From Clostridia bacterium (GTDB lineage Bacteria > Bacillota > Clostridia > Oscillospirales > CAG-272): a stretch of 64,000 nucleotides of DNA. Under the pieces are notes generated by a model. It was not told the origin of the DNA, ran no database searches, and saw nothing but the letters and a program-made list of their open reading frames with translations. Below are positions 23,872 to 32,940 of this stretch, piece by piece. Position numbers and translations under genes: made by a program. The stretch spans positions 30,726 through 94,725 of the forward strand of contig JAFTVG010000002.1 of NCBI GenBank assembly GCA_017465885.1. Reading direction: 5' to 3'. Each line of letters starts with the position of its first letter. The first letter of the stretch is position 1.

Positions 23872-26286
23872 TTAACCTGCGATGGTTACGAAGGTGAAGG
23901 ATGCGGCGGAGGCGCCGGTCTCAGCATTGAGAACCTTTACCAGATAATCGCCTGCAGCGGTCACGTCAACGGTAGCGGTGAAGGTGGTGGAAGCGTCAGC
24001 TTCAACGGTCTTCACAACGTTACCCTCCAGGTCGGTAACAACGATGCTCAGCTTGGTTACCTTCTTTGCAACGGTACCGGTAACGGTCAGACCGTCAGCA
24101 GAAACTGCAACGGAGGAGGTTACCTGAGGAGCTGCATCGGGAGTGAACTTCCACTTCATATCGTCGGTGAGAGCGGTTGCCTTCTTCAGGCAGATCACGC
24201 CGTCAACCTCAGCCAGAGCGTAGTTGGTGCCCTTTGCGGAGGTGATGTACATGGTGATGGTGCCGTCCTCGTTGTGAGACAGCTTCCAGTTCTGGGTGGT
24301 TGCGCGGTTCTGAGCGATCTCGGGGTTGGAGCTCTCAGCGTTGAACTGAGGAGTTGCACCGGAGGTCAGAGTCTTTACGATATCCAGAACGTAGGTGGGG
24401 TTCTTTGCACCCTTCTCGATCTTCCAGAACAGGTAGCTCTGTTTTGCGGGGCTGTAAGCCACGTTCATCATCAGAGCGTCGGAAGCCTTGGAGGAGGGCT
24501 TGAAGGTCATAGAGCCGTCAGCTGCCAGATAGTTGCCCGAAGCGGCGTTCTGCAGAGTGTAGTCGCCTGCCAGAGTGCCGTATGCGGTCTTGCCGCCCAG
24601 CTCGAAGACGTAGGTGTTGTTTGCCTTGAGCAGAGTTTCGTTCTGGAACTTCACGCTCTTGACCACGTCACCGTTACCCTTCTTGATCACGATGCTCTTT
24701 ACGTTTACGGTGTCGGTATCAGGATTGTCGCTCTTGGAGGAAACCTTGATGGACCACTTGAAGTTTTCCATGGTGGATCCCTCGGGGATGGAGCTCATCA
24801 GTCTTTCGAAGCTTACGGTGTAGAATGCGGTGGTTGCCTTGCCGTTTGCTTCGCCCTTGGTGTTGAAGTAGAAGTCGTCGTCAGCGCCAAGGCCTGCCTC
24901 TTCCTTGGTTACCATGGAAGGACGGTTGCCGTAGTAGTAGAACAGATAGGGGGTAGCGCCTACGTATCTGCCGTAAGCGTCGGTTCTGCCCAGCTCTACG
25001 TTGAGCTGAGCGCGGTCGGTCGTCTCGATCTCCAGCTCAGCGTACATAGCGGGCTTTTCGGTGGTAACGTCGCGGTCCCAGTAGATGAAGCAGAACTGGT
25101 CAAGTGCCCAGTCTCTGGTCTCGGTGGGAGCGATCTTGAAGTCTTCAACTTCGGAAATGGTGTTGACTGCGTCGTACATCATCCATACGTAACCCTTGTC
25201 GTTCTTGGTGGGCCAAGTGGTGCCGTAGGAGTTCTGAATGAGGAATGCGCCCTTCAGGGTCTGGTCGGAGCCGGGAACCTCAACGGTCAGGTTGTCGTCG
25301 TAACCAACGATTGCAACCTGGTGTCCGCCGCCCTTTTCGGTGGTGTAGGAAGCGTGGGTGATAACGGTCTGACCCTTCTTTGCCAAAGAGCCGGCAGTCT
25401 TGATGGTCTCGGTCTTCCACATAGAGGGATAGCCGCCGGTAACGACAACGTTACCCTGAGCAACTGCGTCCTTGATCTTGGCAAGCAGTTCCTGGCCGGC
25501 CTCGGAGGTGGTGAACTGAACGCCGATGGTCTTGCCGTCCTCGGTCTTATCCTTGTTCCAGTAAAGACCGTCGGTAGCGGTTACCCAGTACTGCTCGTGG
25601 TTGGTGAGTCTGTAGGCAAGAGCCTTCTCACCGAAGCCCTGATCCAGCACCCAACCGGTGGTCTGGGTCTGATACTTGCCGTTCTTGAAGATCACGGAAG
25701 CCTTGCTGGTGCTTCTTGCGAACATATCGTCGTCAACGGTAACGGCACCGTGGTCACGCAGGAAGTAGTAAACTGCGCTGGTGGACGCACCTGCGAACTG
25801 GAAGGACCACTTGGGGGAGAAGCAGGATTCGAATGCGGTTGCAGGCTTCCATGCGCTGTCGGGATTCAGCTTCTTAGCGTACTGAGCGGCAGCGTTGGTG
25901 AACTGCAGATAGGTGATAGCCTGAGAAGCGCAGGAGCCGATCTCGCCCTGGTTGTCAACGGGGGGCAGGAAGTCGGTGCCTACCAGAGTGAAGCTCTCGG
26001 GAAGGGTGTCCAGAGGCTTGTGCTCTGCGGGCTTGCTTGCGGGATAGTTCACAGAGGTGAAGATGTCGTTGGGCGTGCCCTGACCGTCGTCGTCAGTCAC
26101 TTCGTCAACAACAGGCTTATTCGAGGGCTTGTTGTCTTCGCCCTTGGATTCATCGCCTCCTTGTGCGGGGGAAGAGGGGGTCTGGGTGTTGTCGGTGGTG
26201 TCGTTGCCGCCTTTGTTACATGCAGCAAGGGCAAGCGCAGAAACACACATCAGCAATGCCAGAACGATTGCGAGAAAACGTTTCAA
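23872..26286 (-). CDS. C1 (papain-like) peptidase lipoprotein, paralogue 1
   Basis: 804 residues, surface anchored (lipobox LAAC, lipidated Cys23, then an Asp/Lys/Ser linker). The C1 core shows DNQGEIGSCASQA (oxyanion Gln113, nucleophile Cys119), GGGHQVAIVGYDDN (His) and LIQNSYGTTW (Asn), so the catalytic set is complete. The spacing is much longer than in plant papain, and no propeptide is evident. From ~500 to ~710 is a beta-trefoil-like region (GDYTLQNAASGNYLAADG, YVLDI and QNWKL, a ricin-B pattern). The last ~90 residues form an Ig-like domain. Closest in the window to paralogue 4 in the His block. It has its own promoter at 26335-26363. Confidence 0.88.
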   Translation of the reverse strand: MKRFLAIVLALLMCVSALALAACNKGGNDTTDNTQTPSSPAQGGDESKGEDNKPSNKPVVDEVTDDDGQGTPNDIFTSVNYPASKPAEHKPLDTLPESFTLVGTDFLPPVDNQGEIGSCASQAITYLQFTNAAAQYAKKLNPDSAWKPATAFESCFSPKWSFQFAGASTSAVYYFLRDHGAVTVDDDMFARSTSKASVIFKNGKYQTQTTGWVLDQGFGEKALAYRLTNHEQYWVTATDGLYWNKDKTEDGKTIGVQFTTSEAGQELLAKIKDAVAQGNVVVTGGYPSMWKTETIKTAGSLAKKGQTVITHASYTTEKGGGHQVAIVGYDDNLTVEVPGSDQTLKGAFLIQNSYGTTWPTKNDKGYVWMMYDAVNTISEVEDFKIAPTETRDWALDQFCFIYWDRDVTTEKPAMYAELEIETTDRAQLNVELGRTDAYGRYVGATPYLFYYYGNRPSMVTKEEAGLGADDDFYFNTKGEANGKATTAFYTVSFERLMSSIPEGSTMENFKWSIKVSSKSDNPDTDTVNVKSIVIKKGNGDVVKSVKFQNETLLKANNTYVFELGGKTAYGTLAGDYTLQNAASGNYLAADGSMTFKPSSKASDALMMNVAYSPAKQSYLFWKIEKGAKNPTYVLDIVKTLTSGATPQFNAESSNPEIAQNRATTQNWKLSHNEDGTITMYITSAKGTNYALAEVDGVICLKKATALTDDMKWKFTPDAAPQVTSSVAVSADGLTVTGTVAKKVTKLSIVVTDLEGNVVKTVEADASTTFTATVDVTAAGDYLVKVLNAETGASAASFTFVTIAG

Positions 26287-26334
26287 TGTTTTGTACCTCC
26301 AAAAAAATGTATACTCCCATAATGGGTCGCTATT

Positions 26335-26363
26335 AGTATAGTGCTTTTTTTCAAAAAAGTCAA
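26335..26363 (-). promoter_or_regulatory. Sigma-A promoter of C1 peptidase paralogue 1
   Basis: TTGACT (26363-26358), 17-bp spacer, TATACT (26340-26335), about 50 bp before the start codon with GGAGG between. Confidence 0.82.
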
Positions 26364-26443
26364 GGGGGCAGAAACAAAGTACACAAAATATTTATAATTC
26401 CCTTGCGTAATTGCACTCTTTTTTCCTTTTGCTGGAAAAAGAT

Positions 26444-26480
26444 CCCCGTCTTTTTCAGCTTGTTGCCGAAAAAGACGGGG
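26444..26480 (-). terminator. Terminator after C1 peptidase paralogue 2
   Basis: A perfect 13-bp stem (CCCCGTCTTTTTC with GAAAAAGACGGGG, 11-base loop) in the spacer downstream of paralogue 2; on the minus strand it is followed by ATCTTTTTCC. Confidence 0.8.
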
Positions 26481-26531
26481 CTTGCTTTCCTTTGGTTTCC
26501 AAAAGGAAGAATGTTTTTGGTTTTTCGGAGC

Positions 26532-29231
26532 TTATCCGATACGCAGCGCCACTCTGTTGCCCAGGCAAACGCCCTTCGCCTCAAGACAGATCAGGTAGTC
26601 CCCTTTCTCCAGCGTGCAGGAGAAGGTCAGGGTTTGCCCCTGGGACTTACCGGTCAGGGTCTTTACCGTTTTGCCGTCCTTGACCACCAGCAGGCTCAGT
26701 TCCTCTGCTTGATAGTCCGCAGGAAGGGAGACTGCAGCGTCAAAGCCGTCCTTAGCGGGGGTCAGATCCAGATAGCGGGCTGTCTTGGTGGTGACCTTTG
26801 CAATGAAGCGGTAGCTTGGGTCGGAGGGATCCTTGCCCAGGGTGAAGTCCTTGCCGTCAAAGCCGATATAGAGGGAGGGATCTGCCTTGCTTGCGATGGA
26901 AATGGTGGCATCCTCGTTTTGGATCACCGTCCACGCCTGCGCCGTTCTCTGGGGGGACTGGGCGTTCATTTTCACCAGCACCCCTTCCTTCAGCTCCTTG
27001 CCGTGGATGTCGAAAACGTAGTTCATGGTGCCGTGGCGGAAGAGATATGCGCCGGATGCGGCGTCGTATTCCACGCGGAAGACCGAGCGCTCCACCGAGT
27101 CGTCCTTCTTTTCGTTTTGCCATTCAAAGAGCATATTGTTGCTCTTGAGCGACAGTGTCTTTTTCTGACCCACGTTATAGAAGGTATAGCTTCCCGAGCC
27201 GAAATGGGCACCCAGCTCGCCGTTTTGTCTGAATTCAAAGATCTTGGGCGCTCCCTTTTCGATAGTGCGGTCCTTTTCTGCGGGGATGACCTTGCACAGC
27301 TCCTTGCCGTTTTCGTCAAGTAATCTCAAGCTGAGCACCTCGGTCCCGCCGCCGCGGATGCGCACGCCCCAGACGAAGTCGTCGTAATCTGCGGCAGAGC
27401 CAAAGTCATCCAGCACGTGGTATCCGAAGGTGAAATAGCCGATCTCTTCCTTGGTGGGCTGGGATTTGCCCGAGAAGGAGGTCTGTCCCACCTGATTGAG
27501 CTCGGGCAGGAAGTTTTTGTTTAAGGGCACGTCGGTGCAGGCGGGGGTGTATTCCAGGGTGTTGCCGTTTTTGTCGGTACGGGTGAGCACGAACGCCAGA
27601 TCGTCTCTGCCTGCCTTGCTTACCTTCGCCTCCACCATCAGCGTGGGCGTGCCGATCTGAATATCCTCGTCCCAGTAAAGGAAGCTGAAGCGGTAGAAGG
27701 TGCCGGTGCGCTTATAGCCCGTTCCGCTGCTCTTTGAAACGCACACGCGGGAAAGGAAGGCGCCTTCCTTTTTGTCTGCCGAAAGATCGAAGCAGACCTT
27801 GTCCATATTGCCGTCGGCGGTTTTATAGAAACGGAGGGAGGCGTGGTTGCCGTTGATCTCTGTTCCGAAATATCCCTTGATGCCGTTGCCCGACACCACA
27901 GCCAGCAGATAACCGCCGCTGTAGTCCTCGTCGTGGGGGGGATTTGCGGCATCCTCATAAGGAATCAGGGCAAGCTCTGCGGCGTTGCCCGCGTGACCGG
28001 AGGAGAAGGTGGTGCCGTTTAAAACCAGGGCACAGCCGTTTTGCTCGTCGGTGATGGTATAAAGGGGCAACTCCTTGCCCTTGTGGGTCAGGGTCTTTCC
28101 CGTGGGGGTAAAGGTGAGCATCTGGTTGTGCTCTGCCTGATAGCCGAATTCAAATTCGTTGCCCTCAAGGGAGAGGGCGGCGTTGTTCAGATAGAAATCG
28201 GGATCGTTGAAGATCTGGTTTTCCGATACCTGGTTGAAGGCGTCGTACATCACGTAGTAGATCTCTCTGTTGTCGTTGGCATAGGAGTCTCTGATCTGGA
28301 AGGCGCCCTTTAAGGTCACGCCTGCCTTGGTTACGGTGATGTTATCGTCATATCCGATGATGGAGACGCAGTGGTTTCCGCTGGAGCCCTCGCCCGAAAC
28401 GTAGGTCATACCTGTCCACGCCACCGATTCTCCTGCAATGCCGATGGCGCCCTTACCCTCTTCGGTGAGCTTTTCGTTGGTCAGATAGTAGGGCCAGCCG
28501 CAGATGGTCACCGAATTGCCTCGTGCCAGCGCTTCCTTGATCTTGTAAAGGAGATCCTGTCCCCGCTGATCGGTGGTCAGCTGACCTGCGTGGCTGACCG
28601 AAAATTCCACCTCTTCAAAGTCGGTGATGCGGTATTTCAGCGCCTTTTCCATCAGTCCCTTGGCTACGTCCCAGGAACGGGATTTCTCTTGGTTGAGCCC
28701 TGAGGCATTCTGGAAGAGCTGGGAGGGCTTTCTCTCACTTTTGTAGAAGGAGGAAAGGCTCATGGGCAGGCATCCGTGGTCCTTGAGGACGGTGTAGCAG
28801 TATTCGGTGCTGGGACCTGCAAAGTTATAGGTGAATTTGGGAGAAAAGATATACTTGTCGTCGCCCGAGGAGGGATCCCAGTCGGTGTCGGGATCATTTG
28901 CGTGGATGAACTGGGAGACTGCCACGGTAAATTGGGTGTAGGTCACGCCCTCGGAGGTACAGCTGCCGATGGATCCCTGATGGTCGGGGATGGGCAGATG
29001 CTTGGTGCCGTAAAGGGTGGCGTGGGTAGGCAGCTCCATCCGCTCCTCTTCGGAAGAGGAGGGGGCGTCGGGAGAGGTGGGTGTGGGCGTTTCGCTGTCG
29101 GTGCCGAGCGAAGGGGAGGAGGGAAGGACGGGCTCGGTCGTCTTTTCCGCCTTCGTACAGCAAGAGAGCAAAAGGGAGGAGGACAGCATCAGTATTGCCG
29201 TCAGAAGAGCGAGGATGCGTTTGATGTTCAT
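26532..29231 (-). CDS. C1-like peptidase lipoprotein, paralogue 2, catalytic Asn replaced by Asp
   Basis: 899 residues. Signal peptide with LLSC lipobox (Cys24), then a Ser/Pro/Thr linker. Papain-like core: DHQGSIGSCTSEG (Gln85, Cys91) and GNHCVSIIGYDDN (His). The block that should read NSxG is IRDSYAND, so the catalytic Asn is Asp (codon GAC, checked on the DNA) and the usual glycine is missing. Activity may be reduced or altered. The C-terminal half contains a beta-trefoil-like domain (YTFYNVGQKKTLSLKSNN, YVFDIHG, AQAWTVIQ) and a final Ig-like segment. Its domain order and sequence resemble paralogue 3. murI lies directly upstream. Confidence 0.87.
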   Translation of the reverse strand: MNIKRILALLTAILMLSSSLLLSCCTKAEKTTEPVLPSSPSLGTDSETPTPTSPDAPSSSEEERMELPTHATLYGTKHLPIPDHQGSIGSCTSEGVTYTQFTVAVSQFIHANDPDTDWDPSSGDDKYIFSPKFTYNFAGPSTEYCYTVLKDHGCLPMSLSSFYKSERKPSQLFQNASGLNQEKSRSWDVAKGLMEKALKYRITDFEEVEFSVSHAGQLTTDQRGQDLLYKIKEALARGNSVTICGWPYYLTNEKLTEEGKGAIGIAGESVAWTGMTYVSGEGSSGNHCVSIIGYDDNITVTKAGVTLKGAFQIRDSYANDNREIYYVMYDAFNQVSENQIFNDPDFYLNNAALSLEGNEFEFGYQAEHNQMLTFTPTGKTLTHKGKELPLYTITDEQNGCALVLNGTTFSSGHAGNAAELALIPYEDAANPPHDEDYSGGYLLAVVSGNGIKGYFGTEINGNHASLRFYKTADGNMDKVCFDLSADKKEGAFLSRVCVSKSSGTGYKRTGTFYRFSFLYWDEDIQIGTPTLMVEAKVSKAGRDDLAFVLTRTDKNGNTLEYTPACTDVPLNKNFLPELNQVGQTSFSGKSQPTKEEIGYFTFGYHVLDDFGSAADYDDFVWGVRIRGGGTEVLSLRLLDENGKELCKVIPAEKDRTIEKGAPKIFEFRQNGELGAHFGSGSYTFYNVGQKKTLSLKSNNMLFEWQNEKKDDSVERSVFRVEYDAASGAYLFRHGTMNYVFDIHGKELKEGVLVKMNAQSPQRTAQAWTVIQNEDATISIASKADPSLYIGFDGKDFTLGKDPSDPSYRFIAKVTTKTARYLDLTPAKDGFDAAVSLPADYQAEELSLLVVKDGKTVKTLTGKSQGQTLTFSCTLEKGDYLICLEAKGVCLGNRVALRIG

Positions 29232-29270
29232 ATTCGTGTTCGCTTTCGGATTCAGATTTGTTTTGATCGT

Positions 29271-30062
29271 TCAGATGCTTTTGAAAAAGCGCTCCATTGT
29301 GAAAAGGGCTTGCCCATCCTGCTTGCTGCTCAGGAACCTCACGCCGCCGGCGTTTTCTTTCGGAGCGCAAAGCCCCTCTTCGCACAGCCTTTTTTCAAGC
29401 TGTCGTGCCGTGCCCTCGGCGCCGTCGAAAAAGGCGGTATCCTCGGGAAAAAAGCGCTTTAACAGAGGCTTGATGAAGGGATAGTGGGTACAGCCCAGCA
29501 CCACGGCTTTCGGGGGATTTTTCAGATGGGGAGCAAGAAGCTCTTGCAGAAAGGCGCAAAGCATTTCTTGGTCGTCAAGCCCCTGCTCGATCAGCTCCAC
29601 CAGCCCCGGACAGGGCAGGGTGACGAACTCGGCAAGGTCGGACAGCTCCTTTTCAAGAGTCTTGAATTTGTCCATCTTCAAAGTCATCGGCGTTGCCATA
29701 ATGAGCACCGTGGGGTGCTTCCCACAAAGTGCGGCGGGACGGATGGCAGGCTCCACCCCCAGTATAGGCAGATCCTCGTGCTCTGCGCGCAGGACCTCTG
29801 CCGCCGCCGCGGTGGCGGTGTTGCAGGCAATGACCACTGCCTTCACGTCAAAGGAGAGCAGCTTGTTTAAGGCGCTCCGGCTGAGAGAGAGGATCTCCTC
29901 CCTGCTTTTTACGCCGTAGGGAGCGTTGGCGCTGTCGCCGTAATAGATGAACCTTTCGTTTGGCAGACGCTGCACCAGCGCCTTGAGCACGCTGATGCCG
30001 CCTACCCCCGAATCAAAGACGCCGATGGGTCTTGAGTCGGTGTTGGTGTGCCCGATGTGCAA
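29271..30062 (-). CDS. murI: Glutamate racemase
   Basis: Cofactor-independent racemase making D-glutamate for peptidoglycan. 263 residues. Conserved IGVFDSGVGGISVLK, FIYYGDSANAPYG, catalytic Cys80 in IACNTATAAAA and the second catalytic Cys in VLGCTHYPFI. The start is TTG at 30062, placed by an AAAGGAGGTG eight bases upstream. It lies between two large peptidase paralogues, 39 bp from the one downstream, so the duplicated peptidase genes have grown around an essential wall gene. Confidence 0.95.
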   Translation of the reverse strand: MHIGHTNTDSRPIGVFDSGVGGISVLKALVQRLPNERFIYYGDSANAPYGVKSREEILSLSRSALNKLLSFDVKAVVIACNTATAAAAEVLRAEHEDLPILGVEPAIRPAALCGKHPTVLIMATPMTLKMDKFKTLEKELSDLAEFVTLPCPGLVELIEQGLDDQEMLCAFLQELLAPHLKNPPKAVVLGCTHYPFIKPLLKRFFPEDTAFFDGAEGTARQLEKRLCEEGLCAPKENAGGVRFLSSKQDGQALFTMERFFKSI

Positions 30063-30110
30063 TCAAGGCACCTCCTTTCGGGAATGGCGTTGGAATGGGT
30101 AAAATGCTTT

Positions 30111-30137
30111 GCGGGGCTGCCTGAAGGGCAGCCCCGC
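30111..30137 (-). terminator. Probable terminator after C1 peptidase paralogue 3
   Basis: An 11-bp GC stem (GCGGGGCTGCC with GGCAGCCCCGC) just past the stop. The minus-strand trailer AAAGCATTTTA is only moderately T-rich. Confidence 0.6.
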
Positions 30138-30152
30138 AGGGTCGATCATAGA

Positions 30153-32855
30153 TTAAGAAACGGTGTAAATGGTTTGAGTGCCCATTACCTGTCCGTTATA
30201 GTACATTGTGAACAGGTAGGTGCCCTTTTCCAGGGTCACGGTGTCGGTCATCACCTTGTTTTCCGCTTCCTTGGTGATGGTTGCCACCACCTGGCCGTCC
30301 TTGACGATCTTCACGTCTAAAGCGCCGCCCTCGTAGTCCTTGGTGACCTTTGCCTTCACGGTCACGGAGGTGCCGTCGCTGGTCACGTCCAGATTGATGT
30401 CGGAGGTCTCCACCGGCTCAAGAACCCAAAGGAAGTTCTTGTCGTCTGACTTCTTGATGCAGAAGTCCTTGTCGTAGCCGAAGGCGTACTCGCTGTTTTC
30501 CTTCAGAGTGATGCGCAGATAGCCGTCTGCCGTGCGGGTCACCACCCACTTCTGTGCGGGTCTGGAGGCGCTTGCGGCGTTCATCAGGACCTTCACGCCG
30601 TCGGCGTACTCTGTGCCGTGGATGTCAAAAACGTGCTCCTTATAGCTTGCGAAGGTGTAGAAGTCGCCCTGCTTATCGTATTTGATGGTGAAGGCGGCTC
30701 TTTCCTCGTTGGCCTTCTTTCCGTCAAACCACTCGAAGAGCATATTGTTGGACTTCAGACCCAGCACCTTGCCGGTGCCCACGTTCTTGAGTCTGTAGGT
30801 ACCGGTGCCGAAATAGGTATCCAGTTCCTTTCCCGCATCGAAGACGAAGGAATGGATCACGCCCTTTTCAAGAGGTCCTGCAGAGCTGTCGGGAACGACC
30901 GAGAACAGCTCCTTGCCCTGCTCGTCAAGCAGGCGCAGACCCTTGATGGTCACGCCCGAGCCTCTGACGGTCACGCCCCAGAGGAAATCCTCGTAAGAGA
31001 AGTCGGAGTTGAAGCCGCACAGGGTGTCGTAAGAGAAGACGAAATAGCCTTCCTCAGCCTCGGTGGGGTCGACCTTGCCGGAGAAGGAGAAGCCGGTGCC
31101 CTCGGGGAACTCCTCAACAGTACCGGGCTTGACGCCCTGTCTGTAGCGAAGCTCCATGGATGCGGGAGAGAAGGTGTCCTGCACGCCGTTCTTGTCGGTT
31201 CTGTTGAGTGCCATATAGAGATTGCTTCTGTCGGTTGCCGAAACATGCACCTCGACTGAGAGGCGGGAGGGACCGACCACGATGTCCTCGTCCCAGTAGG
31301 TGAAGCTGAAGCGGTAAAGGGTGCCGGTGCGGTCGTTGCCCACTCCGGTGGGAACGGTGTTGATCATATCCGCGAACACGCCGGTCTCTTTGTCGGCGGC
31401 GTCGGTGTTGATCTTCAGGCAGGCGTATGCTTTCTTGGTTTCGGGCTTTTCGATGAGTCCTGCCTTTGCGCCTGCGTTGCCGCCGGTGAAGGCGAAGTAG
31501 CGCAGGGGGCTGTTGCCGTTGTTAACGGCATAGAGATACTCGGTGCCTGCGTAATCGCCGCTCTGCTTGCTGTCAAGCACGGCGAAATGACAGCTTTCGT
31601 CAGCCTGTGCCACCAGAGTCAGCTCACCCTTGGCGTTGTAGCTCAAGAACTCGCCGTCCTCGTTGGAGAGGGTGTAAACGGTGCACTTCTGACCGTTGAC
31701 CTCCTGCTCGGTGGCAACGGGGGTAAAGGTCATCTGTACGCTGCCCTTGTTCTTTAAGGGGGTCACTGCCTTCAGGGTGGAGGGCTCCAGAGTCACGCAG
31801 TTGTCGTAGTAGTCGGGATCGTTGAAGATGTCAAATTCGGATTCCACGTTGCAGGCATCGTATGCCAGCCAGATGTAGCCCTTCTGACCGTAGCCGGTAC
31901 CCCAGGAGTTCATGACCTGGAAGGCACCCTTCAAGGTGATGCCGCCGCGGGTGATGGTGATGTCGTCGTCGTAGCCTACGATTGCAACGCAGTGGTTGCC
32001 GTCGGAGGTGGAGTCTTCTCTCTTATAGCCGTTCCAGATGATCTGGTCGCCGCGCTTACCCAGCGTACCCAGACCGTCTCTGTCAAGCACGTCGGTCTGC
32101 CAATAGGAGGACCATCCGCAGATGGCAACGGCGTTGCCTCTTACAACGGCGTCCTTCACCTTTTGCAGAAGCTCCAGACCCTGCTCGTTGGTGGTCAGCT
32201 TGCCTGCGTTGGTGGAGGTGAATTCGATCTCCTCGTAGTTGGTGATGCGGTAGTTGAGCGCCGCCAGCATCAGATCGGGGGAGGAAACGTCCCAGCCTCT
32301 GGACAGATCGGAATTCAAGATCGAACCGCCCCAGCTGCCGTCGGCAGCCATAGGCGTTTTGTCAAAGGAGGACATGCTCATGGGCAGGCATCCGTTGTCT
32401 CTGAGCACCTGATAGCAGATGTCGGTACCGGAGCCCGAATAGTTGTAGGTGAACTTGGGGGAGAAGATGTAGGAGGGATTGCCGGAGGAAGGATTCCACT
32501 TGGAATCGGGGTCCTTGCTGTTGATATACTGAGAAACGGCGATGGTGAACTGTGCGTAGGTCACGCCCTCAGAGGTACAGCATCCGATGCTTCCCTGGCT
32601 GTCGATGACGGGCATATGCTTGGTGCCCACCAGCGAAGAAGAGGAGGGAAGGGGGTCGGGCTCGGGCTCGGGAGAGACCGAGGGAGAGGGAGACTCGCTC
32701 TTCTCGTCCTCGGATACGGAAGGAAGGGTGCTTTCAACCGATGCCGAAGGGGAGCTTACGGTGTCGTCGGTGGTTGCGGGGGGAGTTTTGGTGCAGGCTG
32801 CAAAAACGCCCGTCACCATTAAAAGCGCCAGAATAAGGGTAAGAACTCTTTTCAA
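30153..32855 (-). CDS. C1 peptidase lipoprotein, paralogue 3
   Basis: 900 residues, the same length as paralogue 2. Lipobox FAAC (Cys21), linker rich in Ser/Pro/Glu. Catalytic set complete: DSQGSIGCCTSEG (Gln87; nucleophile Cys93 of a CC pair), GNHCVAIVGYDDD (His) and MNSWGTGYGQKGY (Asn). Three blocks follow as in paralogue 2: a beta-rich middle, a trefoil-like region (YRLKNVGTGKVLGLKSNN, VFDIHG, AQKWVVTR) and a terminal Ig-like domain. It is upstream of murI and paralogue 2 on the same strand. A secreted surface protease or adhesin is the likely role; the substrate is unknown. Confidence 0.88.
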   Translation of the reverse strand: MKRVLTLILALLMVTGVFAACTKTPPATTDDTVSSPSASVESTLPSVSEDEKSESPSPSVSPEPEPDPLPSSSSLVGTKHMPVIDSQGSIGCCTSEGVTYAQFTIAVSQYINSKDPDSKWNPSSGNPSYIFSPKFTYNYSGSGTDICYQVLRDNGCLPMSMSSFDKTPMAADGSWGGSILNSDLSRGWDVSSPDLMLAALNYRITNYEEIEFTSTNAGKLTTNEQGLELLQKVKDAVVRGNAVAICGWSSYWQTDVLDRDGLGTLGKRGDQIIWNGYKREDSTSDGNHCVAIVGYDDDITITRGGITLKGAFQVMNSWGTGYGQKGYIWLAYDACNVESEFDIFNDPDYYDNCVTLEPSTLKAVTPLKNKGSVQMTFTPVATEQEVNGQKCTVYTLSNEDGEFLSYNAKGELTLVAQADESCHFAVLDSKQSGDYAGTEYLYAVNNGNSPLRYFAFTGGNAGAKAGLIEKPETKKAYACLKINTDAADKETGVFADMINTVPTGVGNDRTGTLYRFSFTYWDEDIVVGPSRLSVEVHVSATDRSNLYMALNRTDKNGVQDTFSPASMELRYRQGVKPGTVEEFPEGTGFSFSGKVDPTEAEEGYFVFSYDTLCGFNSDFSYEDFLWGVTVRGSGVTIKGLRLLDEQGKELFSVVPDSSAGPLEKGVIHSFVFDAGKELDTYFGTGTYRLKNVGTGKVLGLKSNNMLFEWFDGKKANEERAAFTIKYDKQGDFYTFASYKEHVFDIHGTEYADGVKVLMNAASASRPAQKWVVTRTADGYLRITLKENSEYAFGYDKDFCIKKSDDKNFLWVLEPVETSDINLDVTSDGTSVTVKAKVTKDYEGGALDVKIVKDGQVVATITKEAENKVMTDTVTLEKGTYLFTMYYNGQVMGTQTIYTVS

Positions 32856-32940
32856 AACGGTGATCCTCCTGTGTTTTGTTTGATGTTTGTTTTAAGGTGA
32901 GCAGGGGCGTATGCCGCCCCTCGGCAGAAGAAATGAATTG

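Noticed and set aside
23857..26322. A very long plus-strand open frame (821 codons) opposite C1 peptidase paralogue 1
   Set aside because: Gly/Val/Cys-rich with no domain, no ribosome-binding site and no promoter; the opposite strand encodes a convincing protease. It is a codon-bias shadow.
30618..32883. Several long plus-strand open frames opposite paralogue 3
   Set aside because: Same shadow effect of GC-rich codon use; the translations are low-complexity.
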